Counted from the stretch's first letter, positions 6,575 through 14,430 are shown. The stretch is 33,671 bases of DNA from Alphaproteobacteria bacterium (GCA_005884765.1 VAZV01000222.1:1-33671); one strand, 5' to 3'. The notes: generated by a model from the letters alone, not told the origin. A program made the numbers and translations.

Positions 6575-7921
6575 CTATTTGGTGTGCCGCGCCGACGGCA
6601 GCGAGGTGATATTTTCATCCGAAACGGCGGCCGGTGCGGCTGCGGATTCGATTTCGGCCTTCACTTCTTCGGCTTTCAGGTGATCCCGCGTCGCCTGCCG
6701 CGCCTCCTCAACTTCGCGCGCCATCTGCAAGGCCGCGACCAGTTCACCCGCGGTCATATCGGACGTGCTGAACGCCGGAAGCCCTTCGCGCCGGATCGCG
6801 GCGTGTACCACGCAGAGAATCAGCACCAGCACCGCGGGCATCAGATCGATCGAGATCGCGCCGGCCCAGCTCGGGATGAAATCGCCGGCATAGCGCAGCA
6901 CCGCTTCCGCAGGCGACAAAGTCTGGAACCTGATCGGTTCGACCTTGGGCATGCCCAAGATTTTGTCCGCTGCGTCCGAAAGCGATGTCGCCTGTGCGGC
7001 AATCGAGCTCTGCACGTTACCGACAACCGCGGTCTGGCGATCCGCCAGATCGGCCGTGCGGCCCCCCGCGGCCGGCGCAATGAAGCTGGACGACAGCGAT
7101 GTCGCCGCGCGCTTGACCGCGGGTGCAACGGAAGTCTGCTGCAGATTGGCGATCACGCCCATCAGCGCCAGCGACTCGCTTGCGAAGGCATCGCTGCGCG
7201 CGGCAATCGGTCCGCGGTCGGAGATCAATTCACGCATCTTCGCCAGATTCTTGCTGCCCTGCTCATACAAAGCCGAAACACGCTTGTCCGAAGCCTGGAT
7301 TTGCTGGCCGAGGCCGTCGAGCTGTGCGGACATTTGCGTCAGAAGCTGCACCACAGTGCCGGACCCGGAGGTGCCCGTCAGCGAGCCGGCGCGCTCGGCG
7401 TCGGCGAGTTTTGCGAAGCGCGACGATGCCAGCTGGATATCGGGCAGCAGCCCCTGGGCTGCGATGGCGTTGGTGTTCGCGGTATCAAGATCGCGGGTGT
7501 AGTCCTGCACGGTGATCGCAAGATGCTGCTGGATCGCGGCGGCGCCGGCCAGCGCCGAGGCGTTCAGCCATGATGACATCGCCACGATCATCAGCGAGCC
7601 CAGCAGCAGGCAGCCGAACATCAGGCCACGACCGCTGCGAAAGGCCACATGCGGCATGAAATGCATCAGGAACACCCAGAATGCATAGATGCCGACGGAT
7701 ACCGCGACCGAATAGATCACCGCGGCAAACAGCACCATGCCCGGGCTGCCGTTCAAGAGCTCGCGGACGCCGAGATAGGTATAGACACCGGCCGCGAGCG
7801 CGAGGATCGCGGTCGTGAGTTTCAACGTGCCTTCCAGGCGCATGACGCCGTTTGCCAGCACCGCTGACGTGGAGGCGCGGGAAGGGATGGTCGAGGCGAA
7901 GGAATTGTTGGGGGGCATCAT
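6575..7921 (-). CDS. Membrane protein with long extramembrane coiled-coil region, unknown function
   Basis: A 448-residue protein. Three hydrophobic helices lie in the first about 125 residues. About 210 residues rich in Ala, Gln, Ser and Thr with heptad-like helices follow, then one more span (SIDLMPAVLVLILCVVHA, about residue 355-375) and a charged Glu/Ala-rich cytoplasmic tail. Four spans place the coiled-coil region and both termini on opposite sides of the membrane. I do not recognise a named domain. A GGAAG ribosome site lies five bases upstream of the ATG at 7921. It is followed after ten bases by the ClpP-fold gene, so it may act as its membrane partner or scaffold; this is inference from gene order only. 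Confidence 0.75.
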   Translation of the reverse strand: MMPPNNSFASTIPSRASTSAVLANGVMRLEGTLKLTTAILALAAGVYTYLGVRELLNGSPGMVLFAAVIYSVAVSVGIYAFWVFLMHFMPHVAFRSGRGLMFGCLLLGSLMIVAMSSWLNASALAGAAAIQQHLAITVQDYTRDLDTANTNAIAAQGLLPDIQLASSRFAKLADAERAGSLTGTSGSGTVVQLLTQMSAQLDGLGQQIQASDKRVSALYEQGSKNLAKMRELISDRGPIAARSDAFASESLALMGVIANLQQTSVAPAVKRAATSLSSSFIAPAAGGRTADLADRQTAVVGNVQSSIAAQATSLSDAADKILGMPKVEPIRFQTLSPAEAVLRYAGDFIPSWAGAISIDLMPAVLVLILCVVHAAIRREGLPAFSTSDMTAGELVAALQMAREVEEARQATRDHLKAEEVKAEIESAAAPAAVSDENITSLPSARHTK

Positions 7922-8100
7922 GAAGCTTCCGTAAGGTTTGGACAGCGCCCCCGCTGCTCGCTATGTGCTGACCTTCTGCAGACATATTCGACGAGATTAT
8001 GTTGCTTGCTCCGCAAACGCACACAATGAATGCGCCCAGCATCACGAAGGCTTGAAACATTGTTGCAGCGGCATCTCGGCGCGCGCCGCCAAGCTACCGT

Positions 8101-9174
8101 TCATCGTTCGCCGTTCATCCATTTCAGTATCTCCGCATTCATCTCGCGGGGATAGCAATGGCTGAGGTCGTCGAGCTCGCGGTAGGTCACGGCGGCGCCG
8201 GCCGCAGACAGCGCGTCGCGTGTCTGCCGCGCCACCTGGACCGGAAACATCCAGTCCAGCCGGCCGTGGACGATGTGAACAGGCAAGCCGCGCAATCGTT
8301 CGGCGTCGGCAATTTCCGCCATCAGCGGATGAAACGTGGCGGCGACCGGGGCCAGGTGGGTAAATGGCGAGGTGCTCGTAAATCCCGTGACGTAGCAGAA
8401 CGTTCCGCCGTCGCTCATCCCGCTCAGCAGCATCCGCTTCGAATCGACGTTCCAGCGCGATCGAACCTGCGAGAGAATGCGGGCAAGGTTCGGCGTGTCG
8501 GTGTCGTCGCCCATCAACGCCCAGGTCGGGCCGGTCGCGGTCGGCGCAACCAGGATCGCGCCATGACTGCGGGCGTCGCGCAGCCAGCTCCACAAAAAGC
8601 CGCGGCCGTTGCCGCTGCCGCCATGCAGCGCCATCACCAGCGGCCAGGCGCGGTCGGGGGTGTAGTATTCCGGCACATAGAGCGAGAAGCCGCCGCGACT
8701 GCCGGGCTCGTTGTGGTCGTGCATGATTCCGGTGTTGTCGGGCGCAGGCTGCGCGAGCCGCGCCAGCAAATCGGGATCCTCGCGCGAGGCGGGATCGAGA
8801 AAGAAACTGGATACCGGCGGAAACCTTGTCGCCAGCGGATACAGCGCCTCCTGCGCCCGCGGCGCATAACGCAGCGCGCGAAACGCCGCAACCAGATCGC
8901 CGTTGCCATGCTGTACAGCGCGCAGTCCGGCGAAGGCCGCCAATGCCGCGTTGCTTGCGGCCTCGAGCGAAGTCCGGATCTGGGAGAATTCCTCCGGCCA
9001 GTCGGTCAAGCGGAAGCATACCGCCTGCAATGCTTCGTCGGGCGCGCCGGCGGCCTCCATCACGCGGTCGAAATCCGGCGGGTTCAGATGCCGCGCCACA
9101 AAGCCGAGCGCTTCCAGCGATTGCAGCAAGGGCGGCAGCAAAGCCACGATGTCGTCCACCACGGCCTCGCTCAT
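8101..9174 (-). CDS. Alpha/beta hydrolase (phospholipase/carboxylesterase-like) with an extra N-terminal domain
   Basis: A 357-residue protein. The C-terminal half is an alpha/beta hydrolase: HGGSGNGR (residues 184-191) forms the oxyanion region, the nucleophile is Ser254 in GMSDGG, the acid is Asp307 in GRLDWMFP and the base is His339 in LSHCYP. It is closest to the phospholipase/carboxylesterase and esterase-D groups. About 160 residues precede this domain and do not match anything I recognise. There is no signal peptide, so it is probably cytoplasmic. The ribosome site AGGGAAG sits five bases before the ATG. The gene starts 42 bases after the HtrA-like gene ends, so the two probably share a transcript. 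Confidence 0.85.
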   Translation of the reverse strand: MSEAVVDDIVALLPPLLQSLEALGFVARHLNPPDFDRVMEAAGAPDEALQAVCFRLTDWPEEFSQIRTSLEAASNAALAAFAGLRAVQHGNGDLVAAFRALRYAPRAQEALYPLATRFPPVSSFFLDPASREDPDLLARLAQPAPDNTGIMHDHNEPGSRGGFSLYVPEYYTPDRAWPLVMALHGGSGNGRGFLWSWLRDARSHGAILVAPTATGPTWALMGDDTDTPNLARILSQVRSRWNVDSKRMLLSGMSDGGTFCYVTGFTSTSPFTHLAPVAATFHPLMAEIADAERLRGLPVHIVHGRLDWMFPVQVARQTRDALSAAGAAVTYRELDDLSHCYPREMNAEILKWMNGER

Positions 9175-9216
9175 CGCACTTCCCTTGGCGCTTCCTTTGA
9201 AGTCAGTGCAGTCTTG

Positions 9217-10188
9217 TCAGTGCAGCCTTGGCGCCTTGAGCAATTTGGCGCGGTCGGTCGAGGCCAGCACCACGTCGAAGGTGACGCCTTCGTGGTGAAC
9301 GGTGAGCGGCACATCGACGCCGGCCGGCCCGAGCGCCCAGAGTTTGCGGTAGAAGGCGCTTTGGCTCGCGATCTTCTCGCCCTTCACCGCCAGAATGACG
9401 TCGCCGGCCTTGAGCTCGGCGCGCGCCGCCGGGCCGTTGGCGGAGATGCCGATCACCACGACCTTATTGTCAATCTCGGTCGAGTACATTCCGAGCCAGG
9501 GGCGCGCCGGCTTGTTGACGCGGCCGAATTTACGCAGATCGTCGAGCACCGGCTTGAGCAGGTCGATCGGCACGATCATGTTGACGTGCTCGGCCTTGCC
9601 CTCGCGCTCGCGTTCGAGCTGCAGCGAGCCGATGCCGATCAACTCGCCCGCGGCCGAGATCAGCGCGGTGCCGCCCCAATTGGGATGCGCGGGGTAGGTG
9701 AAGATCGCCTCTTCCAGCAGGTATTCCCAATAGCCGGCGAATTCCTGCCGGGCGGCGATCTGGCTCGCCACCGAGCGCGTGCGCCCGCCGGCGCCGCCGA
9801 CCACGACGTGGTCGCCGACTTTGGCCGCGGCCGACGAGCCGATCGGCAGCCGATCGAGATCGATGCGGCCGAGCGCCTGCACCAGGCCGAAGCCGGTGAC
9901 GGGATCGAAGCCCAGCGCATGGCCTTCGACCACGCGGCCGTCGCCGAGATGCAGCCAGACCGACTCGGCTTCGGTGATCAGATAGCCGATCGTCAGCACC
10001 AATCCGTCATCGATCACCACGCCGTTGCCGGCGCGCTCGGTCCCAAGCGTCTCCGCAGTAAAGGCGTCGGCGGGGATGATGGAGTGCAGGCCGACGACGG
10101 AGGAAAGCGCGCGATCGAGATCGAAACTGTATTCGCCCGAGCGGGGCTGATAGGCGGGCGGCACTCTCCATTCGGTCAAAGAGGGCAT
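9217..10188 (-). CDS. HtrA/DegP-like protein with PDZ domain, catalytic triad lost
   Basis: A 323-residue trypsin-fold plus PDZ protein (PDZ about residues 228-315, RPWLGM onward). The fold signatures are clear: LGDGRVVEGHALGFDP, the DPVTGFGLV strand, NWGGTALISAAGELIGIGS and MIVPIDLL. At the three catalytic positions the residues differ from active HtrA. LTNAHV is replaced by LTIGYL (Tyr69 for His), TDLAVL by TGFGLV (Gly99 for Asp), and GNSGGPL by PNWGGTAL (Trp171 for Ser). A pseudoprotease is therefore predicted. No signal peptide is visible, unusual for an HtrA. The ribosome site GGGAGA lies six bases before the ATG. It heads a probable operon with the hydrolase gene. Confidence 0.88.
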   Translation of the reverse strand: MPSLTEWRVPPAYQPRSGEYSFDLDRALSSVVGLHSIIPADAFTAETLGTERAGNGVVIDDGLVLTIGYLITEAESVWLHLGDGRVVEGHALGFDPVTGFGLVQALGRIDLDRLPIGSSAAAKVGDHVVVGGAGGRTRSVASQIAARQEFAGYWEYLLEEAIFTYPAHPNWGGTALISAAGELIGIGSLQLEREREGKAEHVNMIVPIDLLKPVLDDLRKFGRVNKPARPWLGMYSTEIDNKVVVIGISANGPAARAELKAGDVILAVKGEKIASQSAFYRKLWALGPAGVDVPLTVHHEGVTFDVVLASTDRAKLLKAPRLH

Positions 10189-10393
10189 CGATATCTCCCG
10201 GCCTCAATGGGCTTTAGAGAATGTTGAGTAAATCCGAGCTTTCGGCGACAGGGAAGATGAAATCTTCGTGTCACACGGTCGGCCGACGCGAACCGTCGCG
10301 GCCGTTGGCCCGGCGAATACCTCGCGATTATGTGGCGCTCCTTCGCATTCCCGCAAGATGAAACTTTATTCCCGCCGGACGCGAAGTGGTATT

Positions 10394-11911
10394 TCAACCC
10401 ACCCTCGCTCGCGCAGCTTTCGGCATGATCCGGAAACTACGGTCGTGCTCCAGCCACGCTGCGCGTTCGTCGCGCAGCAAGGTGCGGCGGACCTTACCGG
10501 AATCGTCGCGCAGGCCGATGCTAACGACCTCAAAGCTTTCCGGGTGCTTGTACCGGCTGAGCCGTTCCTTCAGGAAATCGCCCATGCCGCCGGCGATCGA
10601 TTGTGCGTCGGCGGTATCGTCGAGTTCGAGGATGGCGTGCACCCGTTGTCCGAATTCGGCATCGGGGAGGCCGACGACGATGCAGGAACGCACGTTCGGA
10701 TGCGCGCTTACCGCCGCCTCGACCTCGGCCGGATAGATGTTGGCGCCGCCGCGCAGGATCATGTCGGCGAGCCGGTCGCCAAGATAGAGATAGCCATCGG
10801 CGTCGAGCCGGCCGATGTCGCCGAGCGATTCCCAGCCGTCGGGACGGCGTTTCGGCTCGGCGCCGAGATAGTGATAGGTGCTGCCGGCGCCGTCGTTGGG
10901 CAGGAAATAAATCTCGCCGGTTTCGCCGGGGGAGACGTCGTTGCCATCTTCGCCGATGATGCGCAAGCGGCAGGATTCGCCGATCTTGCCGACCGAACCT
11001 TTATGCGCGAGCCATTCGACGCCGGAAATAATAGTAGCGCCCTGCCGCTCGGTGCCGCCATAGAGCTCATAGATCCGCTCCGGCCCAAGCCATTCGATCC
11101 ATTTTTCTTTCAACCAGGGCGGCATCGGCGCGGCCATGTGAAACACGATGTCGAGGCTGGATAGGTCGTAGGCGTTCCGCACCTCGTCCGGTAGCGCCCA
11201 GATCCGATGCATCATGGTCGGCACAAAGTTCACCCATTGCACCCGATTGGCTTCGATCAGCCGCAACGTTTCCTCCGCCTCGAATTTGACCATGCCGGTG
11301 AGCCGCCCGCCGCCGAACAGGGCGAAATGCGACACCGTGAACGGCGCGTTGTGATAGAGCGGGCCGGGATTGAGCATGGACACGCCATGGGGAATTCCGA
11401 GCAGCGGTGCGAATGCCGTATCGACGACTGCCGGCTGGTGATCGAGGATCACCTTGGGGCGTCCGGTCGATCCGCCGCTGGTCATCGCCTTCCAATAGCG
11501 CGCCACCGGGCCGCTCAGCGGTTCATCCGACATGCCTTCGGGGACGAAACCGGCGGGCAGCGCATTGGGCGCATTCCAATCGGTTTCGCCGCCGACCACC
11601 AGCGTCGGCTTGAGGGTTTCGAGCACCGCGGCGGCTTCGCCCCGCGGCAGCCGCCAGGACAGCGAGGTCGGGGTCGCGCCCAACTTCCACACCGCAAACG
11701 TGGTTTCGAAAAATGCGTTGCTGTTGGGCAGGCCGATCGCGACGAAATCGCCCGGCCTCACGCCCTTGGCGGCAAAGGCGCGGGCGCGGGCGTTGGCGCC
11801 GCGCTCGAGTTGCTCCCAGCTCAGGGTGTCCGTGCCATGACTGATCGCAACCGTGCCCTGAGGCGTTCGCCCGGCGTACCAGCGCGGCACGTCGGCCATG
11901 GGAATCAACAT
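10394..11911 (-). CDS. Acyl-CoA synthetase (AMP-dependent ligase family)
   Basis: A 505-residue ANL-superfamily adenylate-forming enzyme that should activate a carboxylic acid with ATP and load it on CoA. Motifs are in order: the phosphate loop TSGGSTGRPK (residues 144-153), the aromatic/A5 motif ELYGGTE near 285, the A7/A8 region GDIGRLDADGYLYLGDR with the hinge Asp, RGGANIYPAEVE, and the C-terminal catalytic Lys in DDSGKVRR near 475. The substrate is not predictable; the sequence resembles the bile-acid/long-chain ligases common in soil alphaproteobacteria. An in-frame second Met lies four codons in. The gene stands alone; the next gene downstream starts 206 bases away with its own ribosome site. 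Confidence 0.92.
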   Translation of the reverse strand: MLIPMADVPRWYAGRTPQGTVAISHGTDTLSWEQLERGANARARAFAAKGVRPGDFVAIGLPNSNAFFETTFAVWKLGATPTSLSWRLPRGEAAAVLETLKPTLVVGGETDWNAPNALPAGFVPEGMSDEPLSGPVARYWKAMTSGGSTGRPKVILDHQPAVVDTAFAPLLGIPHGVSMLNPGPLYHNAPFTVSHFALFGGGRLTGMVKFEAEETLRLIEANRVQWVNFVPTMMHRIWALPDEVRNAYDLSSLDIVFHMAAPMPPWLKEKWIEWLGPERIYELYGGTERQGATIISGVEWLAHKGSVGKIGESCRLRIIGEDGNDVSPGETGEIYFLPNDGAGSTYHYLGAEPKRRPDGWESLGDIGRLDADGYLYLGDRLADMILRGGANIYPAEVEAAVSAHPNVRSCIVVGLPDAEFGQRVHAILELDDTADAQSIAGGMGDFLKERLSRYKHPESFEVVSIGLRDDSGKVRRTLLRDERAAWLEHDRSFRIMPKAARARVG

Positions 11912-12026
11912 GTGGAGCGTTTCCGTGAGCTCAGGCTTCGCGACGCCGCCCTTTTAACGGGCTCGTCGCCACGAGCAAACACTTCACCAATAGGAGCCGT
12001 GGCGAGTCAAGACGTCCAGAGCGAAG

Positions 12027-12072
12027 CAAAACAAAAACCCGCCTGCGCTGCGGCGGCCGCAGCGCAGGCGGG
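12027..12072 (-). terminator. Strong Rho-independent terminator of the hsp20 genes
   Basis: On the minus strand a 16-bp perfect stem (arms 12072-12057 and 12053-12038) with a 3-nt loop is followed at once by TTTTTGTTTTG. It begins 24 bases after the stop codon of the second small heat-shock gene. This is the best intrinsic terminator in the window. Confidence 0.93.
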
Positions 12073-12095
12073 GGCGAATCTGCGAGGCAGGTGCT

Positions 12096-12596
12096 TTAGC
12101 TCTTGCCGTTGATCGCGATGCGGCGAACATTCTGCCTGGCGCGCTCCGATTTCGGGAGCGTGATCGACAATACGCCGTTTTTGAACGACGCGGTGGCCTT
12201 GTCTTGTTCGACGTCTCCGACCGCGAGGCGTCGCTCGAACCGTCCGTAATAGCGCTCGTTCAAGCGGCGATCCCTGTCTTCGCTTTCCAGCTTCTTCTCG
12301 CCGGAAATGGACAGGACACCATCGGTGATCTGAACGTCGACGTCTTTTTCGTCGAGGCCCGGTAGTTCGGCAGTGACCCGGATCTCCTTGTCGGTCTCGT
12401 CGACGCCGACGCTCGGCCATTGCATGCTTGCGAAACCGCGGCCGAGCCCGAACGACGCCACGTCGAAGCTGCGAAACACGTCGTCAAACATCCGGTTCAT
12501 CTCGCGATGCAGCGCGAGAAACGGATGGATGTCGTTGTCACGCCGCACGTCGATGTCACGATTCTTGTTCCACGGAATCAAGTCTCTCATTGCCAT
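12096..12596 (-). CDS. Small heat-shock protein, Hsp20 family (second gene)
   Basis: A 166-residue ATP-independent holdase chaperone. An N-terminal arm with RDNDIHPFLALHREMNRMF leads into an alpha-crystallin domain (from about residue 60, VDETDKEIRVTAELPGLDEKDV). The domain's C-terminal signature is FKNGVLSITLPKSE, that is A-x-x-x-n-GVL-x-I-x-x-P. The C-terminal I-x-I/V anchoring motif is represented by RRIAING. The arm and domain differ clearly from the other Hsp20 next door, so this is a class C/HspB-like rather than IbpA-like member. A GGAGG lies six bases before the ATG. It lies 80 bases downstream of the ROSE-controlled gene in the same direction and shares the terminator at 12027-12072, so it is probably co-transcribed. 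Confidence 0.93.
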   Translation of the reverse strand: MAMRDLIPWNKNRDIDVRRDNDIHPFLALHREMNRMFDDVFRSFDVASFGLGRGFASMQWPSVGVDETDKEIRVTAELPGLDEKDVDVQITDGVLSISGEKKLESEDRDRRLNERYYGRFERRLAVGDVEQDKATASFKNGVLSITLPKSERARQNVRRIAINGKS

Positions 12597-12676
12597 TGCA
12601 TTCCTCCATTGGGCAGGGCTTCCGCGGGCGCGACGGGCCGCGCGTGGAAGCGCATTTCCGATTGATAACGACCTCT

Positions 12677-13129
12677 TCAGGCCGCCGTCGGTTGCGATTG
12701 CTGAACCTTGGTCGGCCCGCCTCGGCTGATGGCGATATGCCGCGGCTTCATCGCCTCGGGAATCTCACGCACGAGCTCGATGCTCAGCAGACCGTTATCG
12801 GACGTCGCGTTCTTCACCTCGACGTACTCCGCCAGGTTGAACTCGCGTTTGAACGGCCGCGCCGAGATCCCTTGATGGAGATAGTCGCGGTTCCCGTTGT
12901 CCTTGCGGCCCTCGACCGTGAGCACATTCTGCTCGACCGTGAGCGAGATGTCGTCCGGTGCAAAGCCCGCAAGCGCCAGGGAAATCTGGTAACGGTCCTC
13001 GCCCAGGCGCTCAATGTTGTAGGGTGGATAGGAATCCTCGTTGGCGTGCTGGGCAGCGTCAACAAGATCCAACAGCCGGTCAAAGCCGATGGTTGACCGC
13101 CAGAGCGGGTTAAAGTCGTAGGTCCTCAT
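12677..13129 (-). CDS. Small heat-shock protein, IbpA/HspA type, ROSE-controlled
   Basis: A 150-residue Hsp20 chaperone of the rhizobial class A (IbpA-like). The N-terminus MRTYDFNPLWRSTIGFDRL is characteristic. The alpha-crystallin domain runs from about residue 33 (YPPYNIERLGEDRYQISLALAGF) to ATSDNGLLSIELVREIPE, followed by MKPRHIAIS. The start is the ATG at 13129, eight bases after GGAGG. A TTG two codons upstream is open but lies inside the ROSE element. It is the first gene behind the thermometer and should be translated only when heat melts the hairpin that masks the ribosome site. Confidence 0.95.
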   Translation of the reverse strand: MRTYDFNPLWRSTIGFDRLLDLVDAAQHANEDSYPPYNIERLGEDRYQISLALAGFAPDDISLTVEQNVLTVEGRKDNGNRDYLHQGISARPFKREFNLAEYVEVKNATSDNGLLSIELVREIPEAMKPRHIAISRGGPTKVQQSQPTAA

Positions 13130-13234
13130 AGCCAAATCCTCCGTTGAGCAAGATGGATACGAGCAAGGCGCCGGACGCGGCCGGCGCCCGTCTCAACCGG
13201 GGCCCCAAAGGCGCCCCGCGCCGCGTATCGCGGC
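13130..13234 (-). promoter_or_regulatory. ROSE RNA thermometer
   Basis: The 5' untranslated region of the first hsp20 gene closely follows the Bradyrhizobium ROSE elements as I remember them. From 5' it has a GCCGCG/CGCGGC hairpin (13234-13220), a second hairpin GGGCGCC/GGGGCCCC, a third around GGGCGCCGGCC/GTCCGGCGCC, and the final regulatory hairpin. In the last, CTTGCTC pairs imperfectly with GGAGGA (anti-Shine-Dalgarno about 13153-13147; Shine-Dalgarno 13142-13138), followed by TTTGGCT and the ATG. This represses translation at normal temperature and releases it on heat shock. Confidence 0.92.
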
Positions 13235-13239
13235 GAGCA

Positions 13240-13290
13240 AAAAACTAGTGAACTTGCACCTGGTTTCAAGCTTCTGGCTTAAATTTTTGA
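13240..13290. repeat. 51-bp promoter-like segment, copy 1
   Basis: This segment aligns without gaps to 14352-14402 in the same orientation, with 40 of 51 bases identical. The best-kept blocks are gaacttgc, ctggtttcaa and aaatttttga. It contains the CTTGAAA box of the ROSE-hsp20 genes. The copies flank the glycosyltransferase remnant and the 107-residue gene. Confidence 0.75.
13243..13270 (-). promoter_or_regulatory. Candidate heat-shock (RpoH-like) promoter of the ROSE-hsp20 genes
   Basis: On the minus strand CTTGAAA (13270-13264) matches the sigma-32 -35 box. After 13 bp comes CACTAGTT (13250-13243), a poor fit to the -10 consensus. Transcription from here would begin at about 13236, just where the ROSE fold starts, which is the main support. 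The box sits inside a 51-bp segment duplicated at 14352-14402. Confidence 0.45.
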
Positions 13291-13300
13291 GCCGGACTCG

Positions 13301-13915
13301 TCATGCTCGCGAGGGCGCCAGGACTCGCCCCGATTCCAATGTCCGCTCGCTCGCTGCCCTCCAGCGATTCGGAAAAGTACTGAGCTTCTCGATTCTTGGT
13401 TCGATTCTTGGCTCGATTCTTGGGACGACCATCGGGTCCGACCTGACCGGGAGCACGATCTCCCGTCCGTCGAGTTCGTCCGCGACGTCCTTCTTGAGCA
13501 ACGATCGGTACACATCGACATAGTCCCGCGCCATCCGGGCGACCGAAAAGCGTCGCTCGAAGCGCCCACGCACGGCGCGACGATCCAGCGCGATCACATG
13601 CGGCAGCGCCTTCACGGCCTCATCAACAGTGCGGACGATGAAGCCGGTCGTTCCTGGGTCGACGATTTCCCGAACCGAGCCGCAATCAAACGCCAGCACC
13701 GGCGTTCCGCACGCCATCGCCTCGATCATGACAAGGCCGAAGGGCTCCGGCCAATCGATCGGAAACAGCAACGCAGCAGCCTCACCCAGGAACGCGGTTT
13801 TGGCGCCTTCGTTGATCTCGCCGATATACTCGACGCCGGGGCCATCCAGGAGCGGCGCGATGACCTCGCGGAAATAACGGAGTGTTTGGCCACGGGTGAG
13901 GGCATGCTCAACCAA
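13301..13915 (-). pseudogene. Glycosyltransferase family 4 remnant, N-terminal half missing
   Basis: Only the nucleotide-sugar-binding C-terminal half of a GT4-type glycosyltransferase remains. GPGVEYIGEINE, AAALLFPIDWPEPFGLVMIEA (with the E-x7-E motif), MACGTPVLAF and GTTGFIV lead into the C-terminal helix. Full family members run to roughly 350-400 residues with an N-terminal acceptor domain, which is absent. An in-frame stop (TAA, 13924-13922) lies just upstream of the first homologous residues, and no ribosome site fits. The C-terminal tail holds a 12-bp tandem repeat giving PRIE three times, unlike the family. A short expressed protein cannot be excluded, but loss by 5' deletion is the simpler reading. 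Confidence 0.75.
13389..13424. repeat. Three tandem 12-bp repeats
   Basis: The unit tcgattcttggN is present three times without interruption (13389-13400, 13401-13412, 13413-13424), differing only in the last base. In the minus-strand glycosyltransferase frame it encodes three copies of PRIE. Its period is a multiple of three, so length changes would keep frame. Confidence 0.9.
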
Positions 13916-13965
13916 CGCAGATTACTGGCCGTGCCCGGCACCCCCAATTCGGCCCCCTGCCTGCC

Positions 13966-14289
13966 TCATGCCACGCGCGCTCCGCCCGTCGGTGTTCGCT
14001 TGTGCTTGAAGAGTGCGCGTGGGGGCTCATCGAGGTCGATCAAGGCGTCGATCACCTTGTCAAGCCGTGCCAAATCCTCTTGCGCAATTGCCCGCGTCTT
14101 TGCGCAATCGGTGCGGTACAGTTCGAGCGCCCAGCGGCGCAGAATTTCGCGTTTCTGTTTGGGCGATAGTTGCGGATGACGCACGACCCGTTCGGGCTCT
14201 TCGAATGCCGCGGCCGGATCGGCCAGCGCACGATCGAAATCCAGTCCCTCGTCCGCGGCATCTGCGGGTTTCTTGCTTGATACCAACAT
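13966..14289 (-). CDS. Conserved 107-residue protein of unknown function
   Basis: A small soluble, charged protein. The central segment FEEPERVVRHPQLSPKQKREILRRW is the recognisable part: F-x-x-P-x-x-V-x-x-x-P-x-L-S-x-x-x-K-x-x-IL-x-x-W, seen in small proteins widespread in Bradyrhizobium and relatives. A helical region follows (IAQEDLARLDKVIDALIDL). No catalytic motif or membrane helix is visible. Upstream, copy 2 of the 51-bp promoter-like segment lies on the same strand about 60-110 bases before the ATG, which suggests expression with the heat-shock genes. The ribosome site is weak (GGGG close to the ATG at 14289). Confidence 0.75.
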   Translation of the reverse strand: MLVSSKKPADAADEGLDFDRALADPAAAFEEPERVVRHPQLSPKQKREILRRWALELYRTDCAKTRAIAQEDLARLDKVIDALIDLDEPPRALFKHKRTPTGGARVA

Positions 14290-14351
14290 CTGCCCCGGTC
14301 ACCCTCCATCGCCTGGAATGAGCCTGGTAGGACGCATAGCGTGCCGCGCAA

Positions 14352-14402
14352 GAAAACCAGCGAACTTGCGTCTGGTTTCAATCCTTTAGTTGAAATTTTT
14401 GA
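14352..14402. repeat. 51-bp promoter-like segment, copy 2
   Basis: Second copy of the segment at 13240-13290 (40/51 identical, same orientation). On the minus strand it contains ATTGAAA (14382-14376), 13 bp and CGCTGGTT, the same layout as copy 1. It lies upstream of the minus-strand 107-residue gene. Confidence 0.75.
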
Positions 14403-14405
14403 CTT

Positions 14406-14430
14406 GGAACCGGCGACGCTTTGTCCGGTT
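14406..14430 (+). promoter_or_regulatory. Possible EcfG-type promoter, one mismatch
   Basis: GGAAC (14406-14410), 16 bp, then GGTT (14427-14430) against the consensus CGTT. It points towards the small gene at 14490, leaving a 59-base leader. It is only a near match and could occur by chance. Confidence 0.3.

Noticed and set aside
8158..10227. 689-codon open frame on the plus strand
   Set aside because: It is antisense to the hydrolase and HtrA-like genes, which have clear motifs and ribosome sites. Its product is Arg/Gly/His-rich and typical of high-GC shadow frames.
12597..12676. A second ROSE element between the two hsp20 genes
   Set aside because: The 80-bp gap has GGAGG with a CTGCCCAA stretch upstream but lacks the conserved TTGCT and the multi-hairpin layout; simple operon reading is sufficient.
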